Source: Alcaligenaceae bacterium (lineage in GTDB: Bacteria; Pseudomonadota; Gammaproteobacteria; Burkholderiales; Burkholderiaceae_B). From it: a stretch of 29,123 nt of DNA. Position 1 is the stretch's first letter. Each line of letters opens with the position of its first letter. The DNA is taken from NCBI GenBank assembly GCA_947380655.1, contig CANCRX010000037.1, positions 1-29,123 on the forward strand. The letters run 5' to 3'. Below the pieces are notes generated by a model. It saw only the letters and a program-made list of their open reading frames with translations, did no database searches and was not told where the DNA came from. Made by a program: the position numbers and the translations under genes. This document shows positions 15,001-23,610 of this stretch, one piece after another.

Positions 15001-15951
15001 ATGTCTGAAATCAAACAGAAAAGAATTGTTGTCATGGGCGCCGGTGCCGTCGGCTGTTATTTTGGCGGTATGTTGAGCCGGGCTGGACACGATGTGACAC
15101 TGATTGCGCGTCCTGAGCATGTCAGCGCCATTAATGCTCAAGGTTTGCATATGGATTGCACGACATTTCAGGCGTTCGTTGAGGTGCGAGCTAGCGCTGA
15201 GCTTGATGCGATTGCGCACGCCGATTTAATTTTGTTTTGTGTTAAATCGCCTGATACGATCGCAACGATCGAATTGATCCGTCCTTATCTAAAACCTAAT
15301 GCCATCATATTGAGTTTGCAAAATGGCGTCGATAATTGCGAACGTATTCGCAGTATCGTTGATAATCCCGTATTTCCGGCTGTTGTCTATGTTGCAACCA
15401 TGATGGCGGGTCCGGGCAGGCTCAAGCACAATGGACGAGGCGAGCTGGTCATTGGCCCTTGGGAGTCTTGTGACAAAGAGGCTGAAGCTGTGCAGATGGC
15501 TATGCTCAGAGAAATTTCTGAGCTCCTCGAAAATGCTGCAATCCCTTGCCCCGTCTCTAAGGACGTACGTCGTGATTTATGGTTTAAGTTTTTGGTCAAT
15601 TGCAGCTACAACGCTATCTCTGCAATCGGTCAGATCGAATACGGGAAAATGGTGTCGGTTGAGTCGGTCAAAGAGTTGATCGACACACTTGCCGATGAGG
15701 TCTTGGCGATTGCGCATCAAGAACAAATCAGCATTACAAAAGCAGAGGCTACGCAGGCTAATGAGATGATCGCGCAAACTATGGTGACACAACGCTCCTC
15801 AACGGCTCAGGATATCGCGCGAAAAAAATCTACAGAGATTGATTTTTTGAATGGGCTGGTTGTTCGGAAGGGGCGAGCATATGGTATTCCTACCCCTGCG
15901 AACTTGTCGGTTTATGCGTTGGTAAAAATGATGGAAAAATTTAACGACTAA
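15001..15951 (+). CDS. Ketopantoate reductase-family (PanE/ApbA-like) protein
   Basis: A 316-residue member of the 2-dehydropantoate 2-reductase family. It has an N-terminal Rossmann loop (VMGAGAVGCYFGG, 11-23), the NGVDN segment, and the C-terminal helical domain with DLWFKFLVNCSYNAISA, whose Lys (about 196) corresponds to the family's catalytic lysine. An ATG at 15001 is preferred over a TTG at 14986. The family reduces ketopantoate with NADPH. In catabolic clusters, however, many paralogues act on other 2- or 3-keto acids, and no panB or panC lies nearby, so I do not give it the panE symbol. Its stop codon overlaps that of the convergent DUF1622 gene. Confidence 0.88.
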   Translation: MSEIKQKRIVVMGAGAVGCYFGGMLSRAGHDVTLIARPEHVSAINAQGLHMDCTTFQAFVEVRASAELDAIAHADLILFCVKSPDTIATIELIRPYLKPNAIILSLQNGVDNCERIRSIVDNPVFPAVVYVATMMAGPGRLKHNGRGELVIGPWESCDKEAEAVQMAMLREISELLENAAIPCPVSKDVRRDLWFKFLVNCSYNAISAIGQIEYGKMVSVESVKELIDTLADEVLAIAHQEQISITKAEATQANEMIAQTMVTQRSSTAQDIARKKSTEIDFLNGLVVRKGRAYGIPTPANLSVYALVKMMEKFND

Positions 15952-16310
15952 GATGTTGTAGTGGAATTTTTGCTGTTAGATTGCCAAGGCCAACGGCCTT
16001 CGCTTTCGAGAATCAGTGACCAGCTTAAAAATGTCCGGATCAACACGATCGCAGCCAGGATCGCCACGCTTTCCAGTGAGGGGCTGATCGCAACTGTTCG
16101 GATAATGTCAGAGGCGACCAGTATCTCCAGGCCCAGCAGCAGGGCACGGACCAGCTGCATTCTGAATCCTGCATAGGCGTCTTCTGCATCGCCCTTGAGC
16201 GTTGCGCTGACAAAGCGAATTGCCCCCCAGGCAAAACCAACTGCGATGATCAATACGCCGGCTAGATCACCGACGTCACCGATAGTATTAATAAAGTTTT
16301 GTAGTTGCAT
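15948..16310 (-). CDS. DUF1622 membrane protein
   Basis: A 120-residue hydrophobic protein with three likely membrane helices: near the N terminus (DLAGVLIIAVGFAWGAIRFV), in the middle (LVRALLLGLEILVASDIIRTV) and near the end (ESVAILAAIVLIRTFLSWSL). ASDIIRTVAISPS and IRTFLSWSLxxExEGRWPW are typical of DUF1622, whose function is unknown. I start at the ATG at 16310; a GTG at 16328 (126 residues) is in frame but has no ribosome site. It runs against its neighbours and shares the last 4 bases with the ketopantoate reductase-like gene. It has no obvious link to the flanking pathways. Confidence 0.87.
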   Translation of the reverse strand: MQLQNFINTIGDVGDLAGVLIIAVGFAWGAIRFVSATLKGDAEDAYAGFRMQLVRALLLGLEILVASDIIRTVAISPSLESVAILAAIVLIRTFLSWSLILESEGRWPWQSNSKNSTTTS

Positions 16311-16425
16311 GAGAGGCTGCCGCTCCACTGTTATGTTGGCGTATCATCAGCCATAATATCCAATTCAACGCGCATGCTGTAAGAACTATTTAAATAAAGC
16401 GTGTGAATTTCTGTAGGAGACAAGA

Positions 16426-17256
16426 ATGATGTCGTACGTAAGTCGAGTTGCAAAGATATTTTTAATCATGACGTTGCAAGTCATATGCCTAAGCAGCGCA
16501 GGCAATGCCTGGTCAGCTCAAGCACTGACCGCCACGCAAATTACACAGCTTGCTGCCACGCTTGCCCCAACGGGTAAGCTGAGAGTAGGACTGTATCCAG
16601 GCAGTCCTGACTCTCTCATTCAGTCCAATGGGCCTGATGGTAATAAAGGAATGGGTTTTGAAATTGGTCGCGCGTTAGCTAACTATTTGAACGTTCCCTT
16701 TGAACCCATCGTCTTTCCCAAAAATGGAGATGTCCTCGCGGCAGCCAAAGAAGGAAAAATAGATTTTGTCTTTGTGAACGCAACGCCGGTCAGAGCTGAG
16801 TTTCTGGATTTTGTAGAGCCAACTATTTTTTCTGAGCAATCCTATCTGGTTGGGCCTAAGTGTGAGATTCGTAGCATTTCAGAGATTGATCGTCCCTATA
16901 TGAAAATAGGGGTGTCTGGCGGTAGTACTTCTCAAGCGGTATTACCAACTATCCTTAAAAACGCAACATTGATTCCGACTAAAAGTCTGAAAGAAACTGA
17001 ACAAATGCTGCTTTCCGGAGAGATCGATGCGTTTGCCACCAATAAGGGTATTTTGTTTGAGTTAGCAGACAAAATCCCTAACACCCTGGTATTGGAAGGT
17101 GCTTGGGGGCTAGAGCGGATTGCAATCGGTATTCCTAAAGGACGATCCAGCGGACTACCTGTTATTGCACAATTTTCCAAAGAGATCCTTGCCCAGGGTT
17201 TGGTTGCTGACGCAGTGAAACGAGCGGGCATGCGTGGGGTCAAATTAAACAACTAG
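16426..17256 (+). CDS. Family-3 periplasmic solute-binding protein, orphan
   Basis: A 276-residue SBP_bac_3 protein, the class used by amino-acid ABC importers. A signal peptide is visible (hydrophobic stretch 9-25; likely cleavage near AWSA-Q, residue 31). Mature motifs include GKLRVGLYPGSPDSLI, GMGFEIGRALANYLNVPFEPIVF, GKIDFVFVNATPVRAEFLDFVEP and LLSGEIDAFATNKGILFEL. The usual arginine that grips the amino-acid carboxylate lies in the ATPVRAEF segment. AGGAG lies 7 bases ahead of the first ATG. No cognate amino-acid permease or ATPase adjoins it; the next genes are DUF1028 and a Dpp-type system, after an 86-base gap. It may work with a distant permease. Confidence 0.9.
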   Translation: MMSYVSRVAKIFLIMTLQVICLSSAGNAWSAQALTATQITQLAATLAPTGKLRVGLYPGSPDSLIQSNGPDGNKGMGFEIGRALANYLNVPFEPIVFPKNGDVLAAAKEGKIDFVFVNATPVRAEFLDFVEPTIFSEQSYLVGPKCEIRSISEIDRPYMKIGVSGGSTSQAVLPTILKNATLIPTKSLKETEQMLLSGEIDAFATNKGILFELADKIPNTLVLEGAWGLERIAIGIPKGRSSGLPVIAQFSKEILAQGLVADAVKRAGMRGVKLNN

Positions 17257-17342
17257 ATTGGCATGGATTTTGCTTTGTTAGCTAGGTCTTTTCGTGCACA
17301 TATCGAGGTGGAGTCGCGAGGGATTAATCATAGGAATAAAGA

Positions 17343-18056
17343 ATGACATGGTCGATACTCGCGCGTGATGAGCAAGGGCAATTTGGTATGGCGATTGCCA
17401 GCCGCTTTTTTGCTGTCGGTTCATTGTGCGTCCATTCGCGAAGGGGCGTGGGAGCGCTTTCGACGCAAGCGCTGATGAATCCACTCTACGGCCCCGCAGG
17501 TTTGGATTTGCTGTCACAAGGTCTCAATCCAGCCGGAGTCATTGCAACCCTTATCGCTGGCGATGAGGGTCGAGAACAGCGTCAGGTACATATCCTGCCT
17601 CATACTGGTGCAGCTGCCGCACACACTGGAACAGAGTGTATTGACTGGTGCGGGCATTTAAGCCGTGAGGGGCTCAGTGTCGCTGGCAATATGTTGGCAG
17701 GTCCTGAAGTGCTTGAGGCGACTGCAGATACTTATTTGTCAATGCAGGGACACCCGATGGCTGAGAGGTTGTTGGCCGCGATGGAGGCAGGCGAGGCAGC
17801 AGGCGGTGATAAGCGCGGTAAACAGGCGGCTGCGCTAAAGATTCAGCACCACGAGGACTACTTGCAACTTGATTTGCGTGTGGACGATCATCCAGACCCC
17901 TTAGCTGAATTGCGCAGGTTGTATGAGGTAAGCCTCGAAAGATTTCAACCCTTTCTGACCTGCTTGCCTGGTCGAGGTAGACCTTCAGGCATTACGCAAC
18001 GCGCAGAGATTGAAGCGACGATCGAAACGTTTCACGCCAAGCGTGCACAAAAATGA
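17343..18056 (+). CDS. DUF1028 family protein, putative Ntn-hydrolase
   Basis: A 237-residue protein matching DUF1028 throughout: MTWSILARDEQGQFGMAIAS at the N terminus, SRRGVGALSTQALMNPLYGP (33-52), GREQRQVHILPHTG, GNMLAGPEVLEA, AAGGDKRGKQAAALKI and LRVDDHPDPLAELRRL. The family is predicted to have an Ntn-hydrolase fold but its reaction is not established. Met1 is followed by Thr2, so removal of the initiator Met would leave an N-terminal Thr of the kind used by such enzymes (inference). Its stop overlaps the first ABC ATPase start by 4 bases. That coupling points to hydrolysis of an imported peptide or amide. AGGA lies about 9 bases before the ATG. Confidence 0.9.
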   Translation: MTWSILARDEQGQFGMAIASRFFAVGSLCVHSRRGVGALSTQALMNPLYGPAGLDLLSQGLNPAGVIATLIAGDEGREQRQVHILPHTGAAAAHTGTECIDWCGHLSREGLSVAGNMLAGPEVLEATADTYLSMQGHPMAERLLAAMEAGEAAGGDKRGKQAAALKIQHHEDYLQLDLRVDDHPDPLAELRRLYEVSLERFQPFLTCLPGRGRPSGITQRAEIEATIETFHAKRAQK

Positions 18057-19066
18057 CTGCATTACTCCAAGTTCGTGAACTCAAGACTATTTTCTCTGCT
18101 GATGGGGGAGATGTTTCTGTCGTGAATGGCATCAGCTTTGATGTCCAGGCTGGCCGTACGCTCGCGATTGTGGGTGAATCAGGTTGTGGGAAAAGTGTGA
18201 CGTCTCTTTCCATTATGGGTTTGTTACCCAGACCGCACGGCAGGATTGCGGGTGGCTCGATCAAGTTTGAGGGACGTGAACTCGTAGGCTCAAGCGAGCA
18301 AACATTGCAAGATTTGCGTGGCAATGGAATGGCGATGATTTTTCAAGAGCCGATGACCTCATTGAATCCCTCTTTCACAGTCGGAGAGCAGATCATGGAG
18401 GGACTGTTACGGCACAAAAAAATTAATCGTATCCGTGCGCGTGAAATCGCGATTGAAATGCTCAGAAAGGTGCGTATTCCTTCACCAGAACAACGTATGG
18501 ATGAGTATCCTCACAAATTAAGTGGTGGTATGCGACAGCGGGTGATGATCGCCATGGGTATGGCTTGCGAACCTAAATTGCTGATCGCTGATGAGCCTAC
18601 CACTGCACTCGATGCGACGATACAGGCGCAGATACTAGAATTGATGCGAACGCTTCAGCAGGAAACAGGTACGGCAATTGTATTGATCACCCACGATTTA
18701 GGTGTGGTGGCTGAGGTTGCCGACGACGTCGTTGTCATGTACGCAGGACGGATCGTCGAGCAAGGTCCTGTCAAGGAAATATTCAGTACCCCACAGCATC
18801 CCTATACCGTTGGACTACTGGGTGCAATTCCTAGGATGGATATCGAAAAGCAACGGCTGATCTCGATTGAAGGACAAGTCCCAAATCCTGCCCGGCCTTT
18901 ACCTGGCTGTAGTTTTGCGCAACGCTGCCCCTTTGCCGATCAACAATGTTTAGAATTAATGCCCGCGTTGGTCGAAGTCGGTCTGTCGCATCGCTCAGCG
19001 TGTTTTAAAGCACCACTGGATCCAGATCTCTTACCCGTATGCTCCGGTTTAGAGGTTGTCGCATGA
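18053..19066 (+). CDS. Peptide ABC transporter ATPase (DppD/OppD type)
   Basis: A 337-residue ABC ATPase. Walker A is GESGCGKS (41-48), the signature is LSGGMRQR, Walker B is LLIADEPTTALD and the switch histidine is in ITHDLGVV. After the ATPase core comes the C-terminal oligopeptide/dipeptide domain with the cysteine set PGCSFAQRCPFADQQC and a late Cys (SACF), which binds an iron-sulfur cluster in studied family members. The start lies within the DUF1028 stop and the stop overlaps the next ATPase, so three genes are coupled. It powers import through the permeases encoded at 21744-23593. Confidence 0.95.
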   Translation: MTALLQVRELKTIFSADGGDVSVVNGISFDVQAGRTLAIVGESGCGKSVTSLSIMGLLPRPHGRIAGGSIKFEGRELVGSSEQTLQDLRGNGMAMIFQEPMTSLNPSFTVGEQIMEGLLRHKKINRIRAREIAIEMLRKVRIPSPEQRMDEYPHKLSGGMRQRVMIAMGMACEPKLLIADEPTTALDATIQAQILELMRTLQQETGTAIVLITHDLGVVAEVADDVVVMYAGRIVEQGPVKEIFSTPQHPYTVGLLGAIPRMDIEKQRLISIEGQVPNPARPLPGCSFAQRCPFADQQCLELMPALVEVGLSHRSACFKAPLDPDLLPVCSGLEVVA

Positions 19067-20163
19067 CTTACTCCAAACCCATGACGGATCATCAGGTGCT
19101 CTACGAGGCTCGAGGCCTGACAAAGTTTTTCCCTGTTCGCAAGGGATTACTCAACCGTGTAACGGGCCATGTACGCGCGGTCGACAGTGTCGATCTAACC
19201 TTGCACCAAGGAGAAATCCTTGGCGTTGTAGGTGAATCCGGCTGTGGTAAGTCAACCCTCGGGCGCATGTTGCTGCGACTGATTGAACCCACAGATGGCA
19301 GTTTAGTGATGGATGGGCAGGAGCTTCTCAAACTGAGTCCCGCAGCCCTTAGGCAGCAACGGCGGGATATGCAATTGATTTTCCAAGATCCCTACTCCTC
19401 ACTTAACCCACGCATGACGGTCGGACAGACCTTGACGGAACCTTTGCTGGTACATCGGCTTCACGTCGGACATGAAGCCGTGCGTGTAGCGCAATTGCTT
19501 GAGACAGTAGGCTTACGACCCGAAAGTGTCAATCGCTACCCCCATGAGTTTTCAGGCGGTCAGCGTCAGAGAATCGGGATTGCGCGCGCATTAGCCGTTG
19601 AGCCCAGATTGATCGTGTGCGATGAGGCGGTCTCGGCACTCGATGTTTCGGTGCAGGCACAAGTCGTCAATTTGCTCCAGGATTTGCAACAAAAACTCGG
19701 TCTATCCTATCTTTTTATTGCGCATGATCTTGCCGTGATCAAGCATATCGCCACGCGTGTTGCGGTCATGTATCTTGGCAGAATCGTAGAGATTGGCGAC
19801 AAGCATGAATTGTTCAACTCCTCACGCCACCCCTATACGCGGGCACTGATGGAGGCAATCCCTATACCTGATCCGCAATTTAAGCGGCAAAAGCAGCTAC
19901 TCAGTGGTGATGTCCCAAGCCCTTTGAACCCTCCTTCAGGCTGCCACTTTCATACCCGCTGCCCCTATGCTCAGCAACAATGCAGTGAAACAATCCCACA
20001 ACTTGCCGGAGATGAGGCACACGCTGTTGCCTGTCATTTTCCTTTAAATTCTACAGACGAAAAACCTGTCAAGCAGTTAGTAAGCACTCCTGAACAGCTA
20101 CGCCTACAGCGTTTGCAATCCGCCTTTTCAAAACCTTTGGTCAGTCAGGCCACCCCACCATGA
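19063..20163 (+). CDS. Peptide ABC transporter ATPase (DppF/OppF type)
   Basis: The second ATPase of the importer, 366 residues. It shows Walker A GESGCGKST (about 57-65), signature FSGGQRQR, Walker B LIVCDEAVSALD and FIAHDLAVIKH. The C-terminal domain has GCHFHTRCPYAQQQC plus a later Cys. The ATG at 19063 overlaps the stop of the first ATPase (ATGA) with AGAGG upstream. An in-frame ATG at 19039 would give a longer overlap, and one at 19081 is also possible. The C-terminal tail is about 40 residues longer than the core and polar. It forms a heterodimer with the first ATPase. Confidence 0.95.
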   Translation: MTYSKPMTDHQVLYEARGLTKFFPVRKGLLNRVTGHVRAVDSVDLTLHQGEILGVVGESGCGKSTLGRMLLRLIEPTDGSLVMDGQELLKLSPAALRQQRRDMQLIFQDPYSSLNPRMTVGQTLTEPLLVHRLHVGHEAVRVAQLLETVGLRPESVNRYPHEFSGGQRQRIGIARALAVEPRLIVCDEAVSALDVSVQAQVVNLLQDLQQKLGLSYLFIAHDLAVIKHIATRVAVMYLGRIVEIGDKHELFNSSRHPYTRALMEAIPIPDPQFKRQKQLLSGDVPSPLNPPSGCHFHTRCPYAQQQCSETIPQLAGDEAHAVACHFPLNSTDEKPVKQLVSTPEQLRLQRLQSAFSKPLVSQATPP

Positions 20164-20192
20164 CAACAGATTCTTTAACTGGAGTTTTATCC

Positions 20193-21704
20193 ATGAAACC
20201 TGGTATCCGTAATGTATTGAGCGTTGCTCTATTAGCACTCGCCCCTTTGTTCTGCTCGGCGCAAGTACTGCGCGTGGGGCTGGCCGAAGATCCCGATCTG
20301 CTTGACCCAACGCAAGCCCGCACCTTTGTTGGTCGCATTGTATTTTCAGCGTTGTGCGACAAGCTTGTTGATATTGATGAAAAACTCAATATCGTTCCTC
20401 AGTTGGCAACCAGTTACGAATGGGGAGCAGACAGTAAATCGATTACTTTTAAATTACGTGAGGGAGTGACATTTCACGACGGTGAGAAATTTGATGCTGC
20501 AGCGGTTAAATACAATATCGAGCGTCATAAGAATCTAAAAGGCTCTAACCGTTCTGGTGAATTAAAGCCCGTCACAACAGTTGATGTGATTGATCCATTA
20601 ACCGTCCGTTTAAATTTAAATGCCCCTTTTGCGCCACTGCTTGCTGCACTCGCGGATCGTTCAGGCATGATGGTTTCGCCTAAAGCAGCAGAGTCACTCG
20701 GCGATAAATTTGCTGCGACCCCTGTTTGCTCTGGTCCGTTTAAGTTCGTTGAACGCGTCGCGCAAGACCGTATCGTATTTGAGAAATTTCCAAACTATTG
20801 GAATAAGGACGCGATTCATTTTGATCGGGTGATCTACACCCCGATTCCTGATGCCACCGTTCGTTTAGCGAACCTGCGCGCAGGTCAATTAGATTTTATA
20901 GAGCGAGCAGGCTCAAACGATTTTGCCTCAATTAAAAAAGATCCAAAACTCAAGAGCAGCAAAATAACTGAAATCGGTTATCAAGGCATCACGATTAACA
21001 TTGATAAAAGTGATCGCGCTAAACAAAATCCGCTAGGAAAAGATGCAAAAGTTCGCGAGGCCTTTGAGCTCTCGCTCGATCGTCAGGGCATTGTCCAGGT
21101 CGCTATGGATGGACAGGCAACGATTGGCAATCAGTGGGTGCCACCGAGCAATACTTATTACGCTAAAAATGTTCCTATTCCTAAGCGGGATGTGGCGCGT
21201 GCTAAAGCTTTACTCAAAGAGGCCGGCGTCACTAATCCAAGCTTTACCCTCATGACACCCACGACCTCTGACTCGCAAAAAGTCGCACAAGTTGTACAGG
21301 CGATGGCAAAAGAAGCTGGTTTTGATGTGAAAATCCAGTCAACAGAGTTCGCAACCTCATTGAATATGGCGGATAAAGGCGACTTTGAGGCCTACGTACT
21401 GAACTGGAGTGGTCGCCCTGATCCTGACGGCAATATTTACAGTTTTGAAGGGTGCAAGCAGCCATTGAACTATACCGGTTATTGCAAACCCGAGACCGAT
21501 GCACTGTTAAACGCTTCGCGTTCGAGTCTTGTTCCCGCTGAACGTGCCAAAACCTATGAACAAATCGCAGCTGAACTTTTAAAAGAACGACCCATCATTT
21601 ATTTGTTTCACCGCGACTGGTTATGGGCCTATAACAATAAACTCAGTGGCGTGAAAGAAATCCCTGATGGTTTGTTGCGACTAAGTGGTTTGAAATTCAA
21701 CTGA
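20193..21704 (+). CDS. Periplasmic peptide-binding protein (SBP family 5, DppA/GsiB-like)
   Basis: The receptor of the importer, 503 residues. The ATG at 20193 has TGGAG 8 bases ahead and opens a proper signal peptide (MKPGIRN, hydrophobic core, CSA-Q near residue 23). An ATG at 20160 overlapping the ATPase stop would bury the signal behind 11 polar residues. Family landmarks are RVGLAEDPDLLDP, KSITFKLREGVTFHDGEKFDAAAVKYNIER, CSGPFKFVE, NYWNKDAIHFDRVIYTPIPDATVRLANLRAGQLDF and SGRPDPDGNIYSFEG. The PDPDGNIY form resembles the glutathione and dipeptide branch. The ligand (glutathione, gamma-glutamyl or other short peptide) is inference. Confidence 0.94.
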   Translation: MKPGIRNVLSVALLALAPLFCSAQVLRVGLAEDPDLLDPTQARTFVGRIVFSALCDKLVDIDEKLNIVPQLATSYEWGADSKSITFKLREGVTFHDGEKFDAAAVKYNIERHKNLKGSNRSGELKPVTTVDVIDPLTVRLNLNAPFAPLLAALADRSGMMVSPKAAESLGDKFAATPVCSGPFKFVERVAQDRIVFEKFPNYWNKDAIHFDRVIYTPIPDATVRLANLRAGQLDFIERAGSNDFASIKKDPKLKSSKITEIGYQGITINIDKSDRAKQNPLGKDAKVREAFELSLDRQGIVQVAMDGQATIGNQWVPPSNTYYAKNVPIPKRDVARAKALLKEAGVTNPSFTLMTPTTSDSQKVAQVVQAMAKEAGFDVKIQSTEFATSLNMADKGDFEAYVLNWSGRPDPDGNIYSFEGCKQPLNYTGYCKPETDALLNASRSSLVPAERAKTYEQIAAELLKERPIIYLFHRDWLWAYNNKLSGVKEIPDGLLRLSGLKFN

Positions 21705-21743
21705 ATGATCTGATACAGATCTAATTACTCACAGGCCGATAAG

Positions 21744-22688
21744 ATGTTTGCATTTTTCCTTCGCCGACTGGTCTCACTACTACCGACCTTGGTGTTCGTA
21801 TCGATGCTCATCTTCGGCCTGCAGCAATTACTTCCTGGAGATCCCGCGCAAATACTTGCAGGGGAAGATCAAAGCCCTGAACTGATCGCGCATCTGCGAG
21901 AAAAAATGCATTTGGATCAGCCACTACCTATCCGCTATTTTTACTGGGTCGATGGCGTCATGCATGGTGATCTGGGAGAGTCTGTCCGCACTCAGCAACC
22001 TGTGCTTGAGTTGATTCTGCAAAAACTGCCTGTCACGGCAGAGTTAGCTTTTTTATCGATGCTGGTTGGTTTGCTCATCAGTATTCCCGCCGGAATTATT
22101 TCGGCGGTCCGACCCGGTACCGCATGGGACTACGGTGCGAATGCGTTTGCATTATCTGGATTATCTATCCCGCATTTTTGGCTCGGGATTCTGATGATTT
22201 TATTTTTCTCCGTTGAGCTCGGATGGTTTCCTGCTTCAGGCTACGTCAGCCCATTTGAAAGTCTCAGAGAAAACCTCGCTGCGATGATCATGCCGGCCTT
22301 CGTACTGGGCACAGGGATCTCTGCGGTACTGATGCGACATACCCGCAGCTCAATGCTACAGGTATTGAACGCAGATTACGTGAGAACCGCGCGAGCAAAA
22401 GGCCTGAGCGAACGGGTAGTGGTTTTAAAGCACGCTTTACGCAATGCCCTGACGCCTGTCATTACTTTGGGCGCCTTGGAGCTCGGTACGCTGTTGTCTG
22501 GGGCGGTTCTGACCGAGCAAGTTTTCACGATCCCCGGATTTGGCAAGCTCATCATTGATGCCGTCTTTAATCGTGATTATGCCGTTGTGCAGGGTGTCGT
22601 ACTCGTTACAGCAACAGCGTATATTCTGCTTAATCTGATGGCTGATATCGCTTATTTTGTTTTTAATCCGCGACTGCGCCACGCCTGA
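21744..22688 (+). CDS. Peptide ABC transporter permease (DppB/GsiC-like)
   Basis: A 314-residue inner-membrane permease with about six helices. It opens with FFLRRLVSLLPTLVFVSMLIF and LLPGDPAQILAG, the usual DppB N terminus. The HGDLGESVRTQQPV segment and the ATPase-docking EAA loop (ADYVRTARAKGLSERVVVLKHALRNALTP) are clear. FTIPGFGKLIIDAVFNRDYAVVQG is the standard C-terminal hallmark. It follows the binding protein after 39 bases and precedes the second permease by 14 bases. It forms the translocation pore with that partner. Confidence 0.95.
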   Translation: MFAFFLRRLVSLLPTLVFVSMLIFGLQQLLPGDPAQILAGEDQSPELIAHLREKMHLDQPLPIRYFYWVDGVMHGDLGESVRTQQPVLELILQKLPVTAELAFLSMLVGLLISIPAGIISAVRPGTAWDYGANAFALSGLSIPHFWLGILMILFFSVELGWFPASGYVSPFESLRENLAAMIMPAFVLGTGISAVLMRHTRSSMLQVLNADYVRTARAKGLSERVVVLKHALRNALTPVITLGALELGTLLSGAVLTEQVFTIPGFGKLIIDAVFNRDYAVVQGVVLVTATAYILLNLMADIAYFVFNPRLRHA

Positions 22689-22702
22689 GCAAGGCAAAAT
22701 AA

Positions 22703-23593
22703 ATGACGATGTCTACCACAACAACGATTGTTCACCAGCCTGTTCCACAAGTTGAGTTAGGTCCATGGATGAGAGCCTGGAAAAAACTCGCGCGCAACCG
22801 CATGGCTCTGGCCGGCCTCTACACCATACTGTTTTTTATCTTGCTCGCTATATTCGCGCCCTGGGTGTCGCCCGATGATCCCCTCGCAACAAGCTGGGGT
22901 GCTATTCGCAAAGCACCCAGTCTGGAACATTGGTTTGGTACTGATGAGTTAGGACGGGATGTGTTGTCCCGGGTGATTTGGGGAGCCCGCGCCTCACTGC
23001 TCGCAGGTATTGTCTCTGTAGCCATCTCCTTAGTGCTAGGTATAGTGATCGGGATGGTCGCCGGATATTTTGGGGGAACTGTGGATGGGGTGATCTCTAG
23101 AATGACCGATGCTTTTCTCGCGTGCCCGTTTTTAATTCTAGCCATCGCACTTGCGGCATTTTTGGGACCTAGTCTGACGAATGCGATGATTGCGATTGGC
23201 GTGTCCGCCGCGCCAATTTTTGTCCGCTTGACCCGCGCACAGGTGCTAAATGTAAAAGTAGAAGACTATATCGAGGCTGCGCGTGCGATTGGCTGCTCTC
23301 CGATGCGAATCGCTCTGTCTCATCTATTGCCAAACATCACACCGCCGTTGATCGTGCAGTCGACTCTGGCGATCGCCTCAGCTGTGATTGCCGAGGCGAG
23401 CTTGTCATTTCTCGGCTTAGGTCAGCAGCCGCCGGAGCCTAGCTGGGGCAGCATGCTCAATACCGCCAAAAATTTCATGGAAGATGCACCCTGGATGGCG
23501 GTCTGGCCGGGGCTGGCGATCTTTGTGTTGGTACTTGCGTTTAACTTGTTAGGCGATGGTCTTAGAGATGCGCTTGATCCGCGTAGTCGATGA
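22703..23593 (+). CDS. Peptide ABC transporter permease (DppC/GsiD-like)
   Basis: The second permease, 296 residues. It has the DppC-type N-terminal segment (WKKLARNRMALAGLYTILFFILLAIFAPWVSP), HWFGTDELGRDVLSRVIWGARASLLAG, an EAA loop (VEDYIEAARAIGCSPMRIALSHLLPN) and LSFLGLGQQPPEPSWGSML. It ends the five-gene importer. ATGs at 22703 and 22709 are both possible starts, with AAGG nearer the first. Only 17 bases separate its stop from that of the convergent oxidase gene, and no terminator hairpin is visible between them. Confidence 0.95.
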   Translation: MTMSTTTTIVHQPVPQVELGPWMRAWKKLARNRMALAGLYTILFFILLAIFAPWVSPDDPLATSWGAIRKAPSLEHWFGTDELGRDVLSRVIWGARASLLAGIVSVAISLVLGIVIGMVAGYFGGTVDGVISRMTDAFLACPFLILAIALAAFLGPSLTNAMIAIGVSAAPIFVRLTRAQVLNVKVEDYIEAARAIGCSPMRIALSHLLPNITPPLIVQSTLAIASAVIAEASLSFLGLGQQPPEPSWGSMLNTAKNFMEDAPWMAVWPGLAIFVLVLAFNLLGDGLRDALDPRSR

Positions 23594-23610
23594 CATCCGT
23601 GTATCGAGGT

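Noticed and set aside
20160..20192. An upstream start for the peptide-binding protein overlapping the ATPase stop
   Set aside because: It would put 11 polar residues before the signal peptide; the ATG at 20193 has its own ribosome site.
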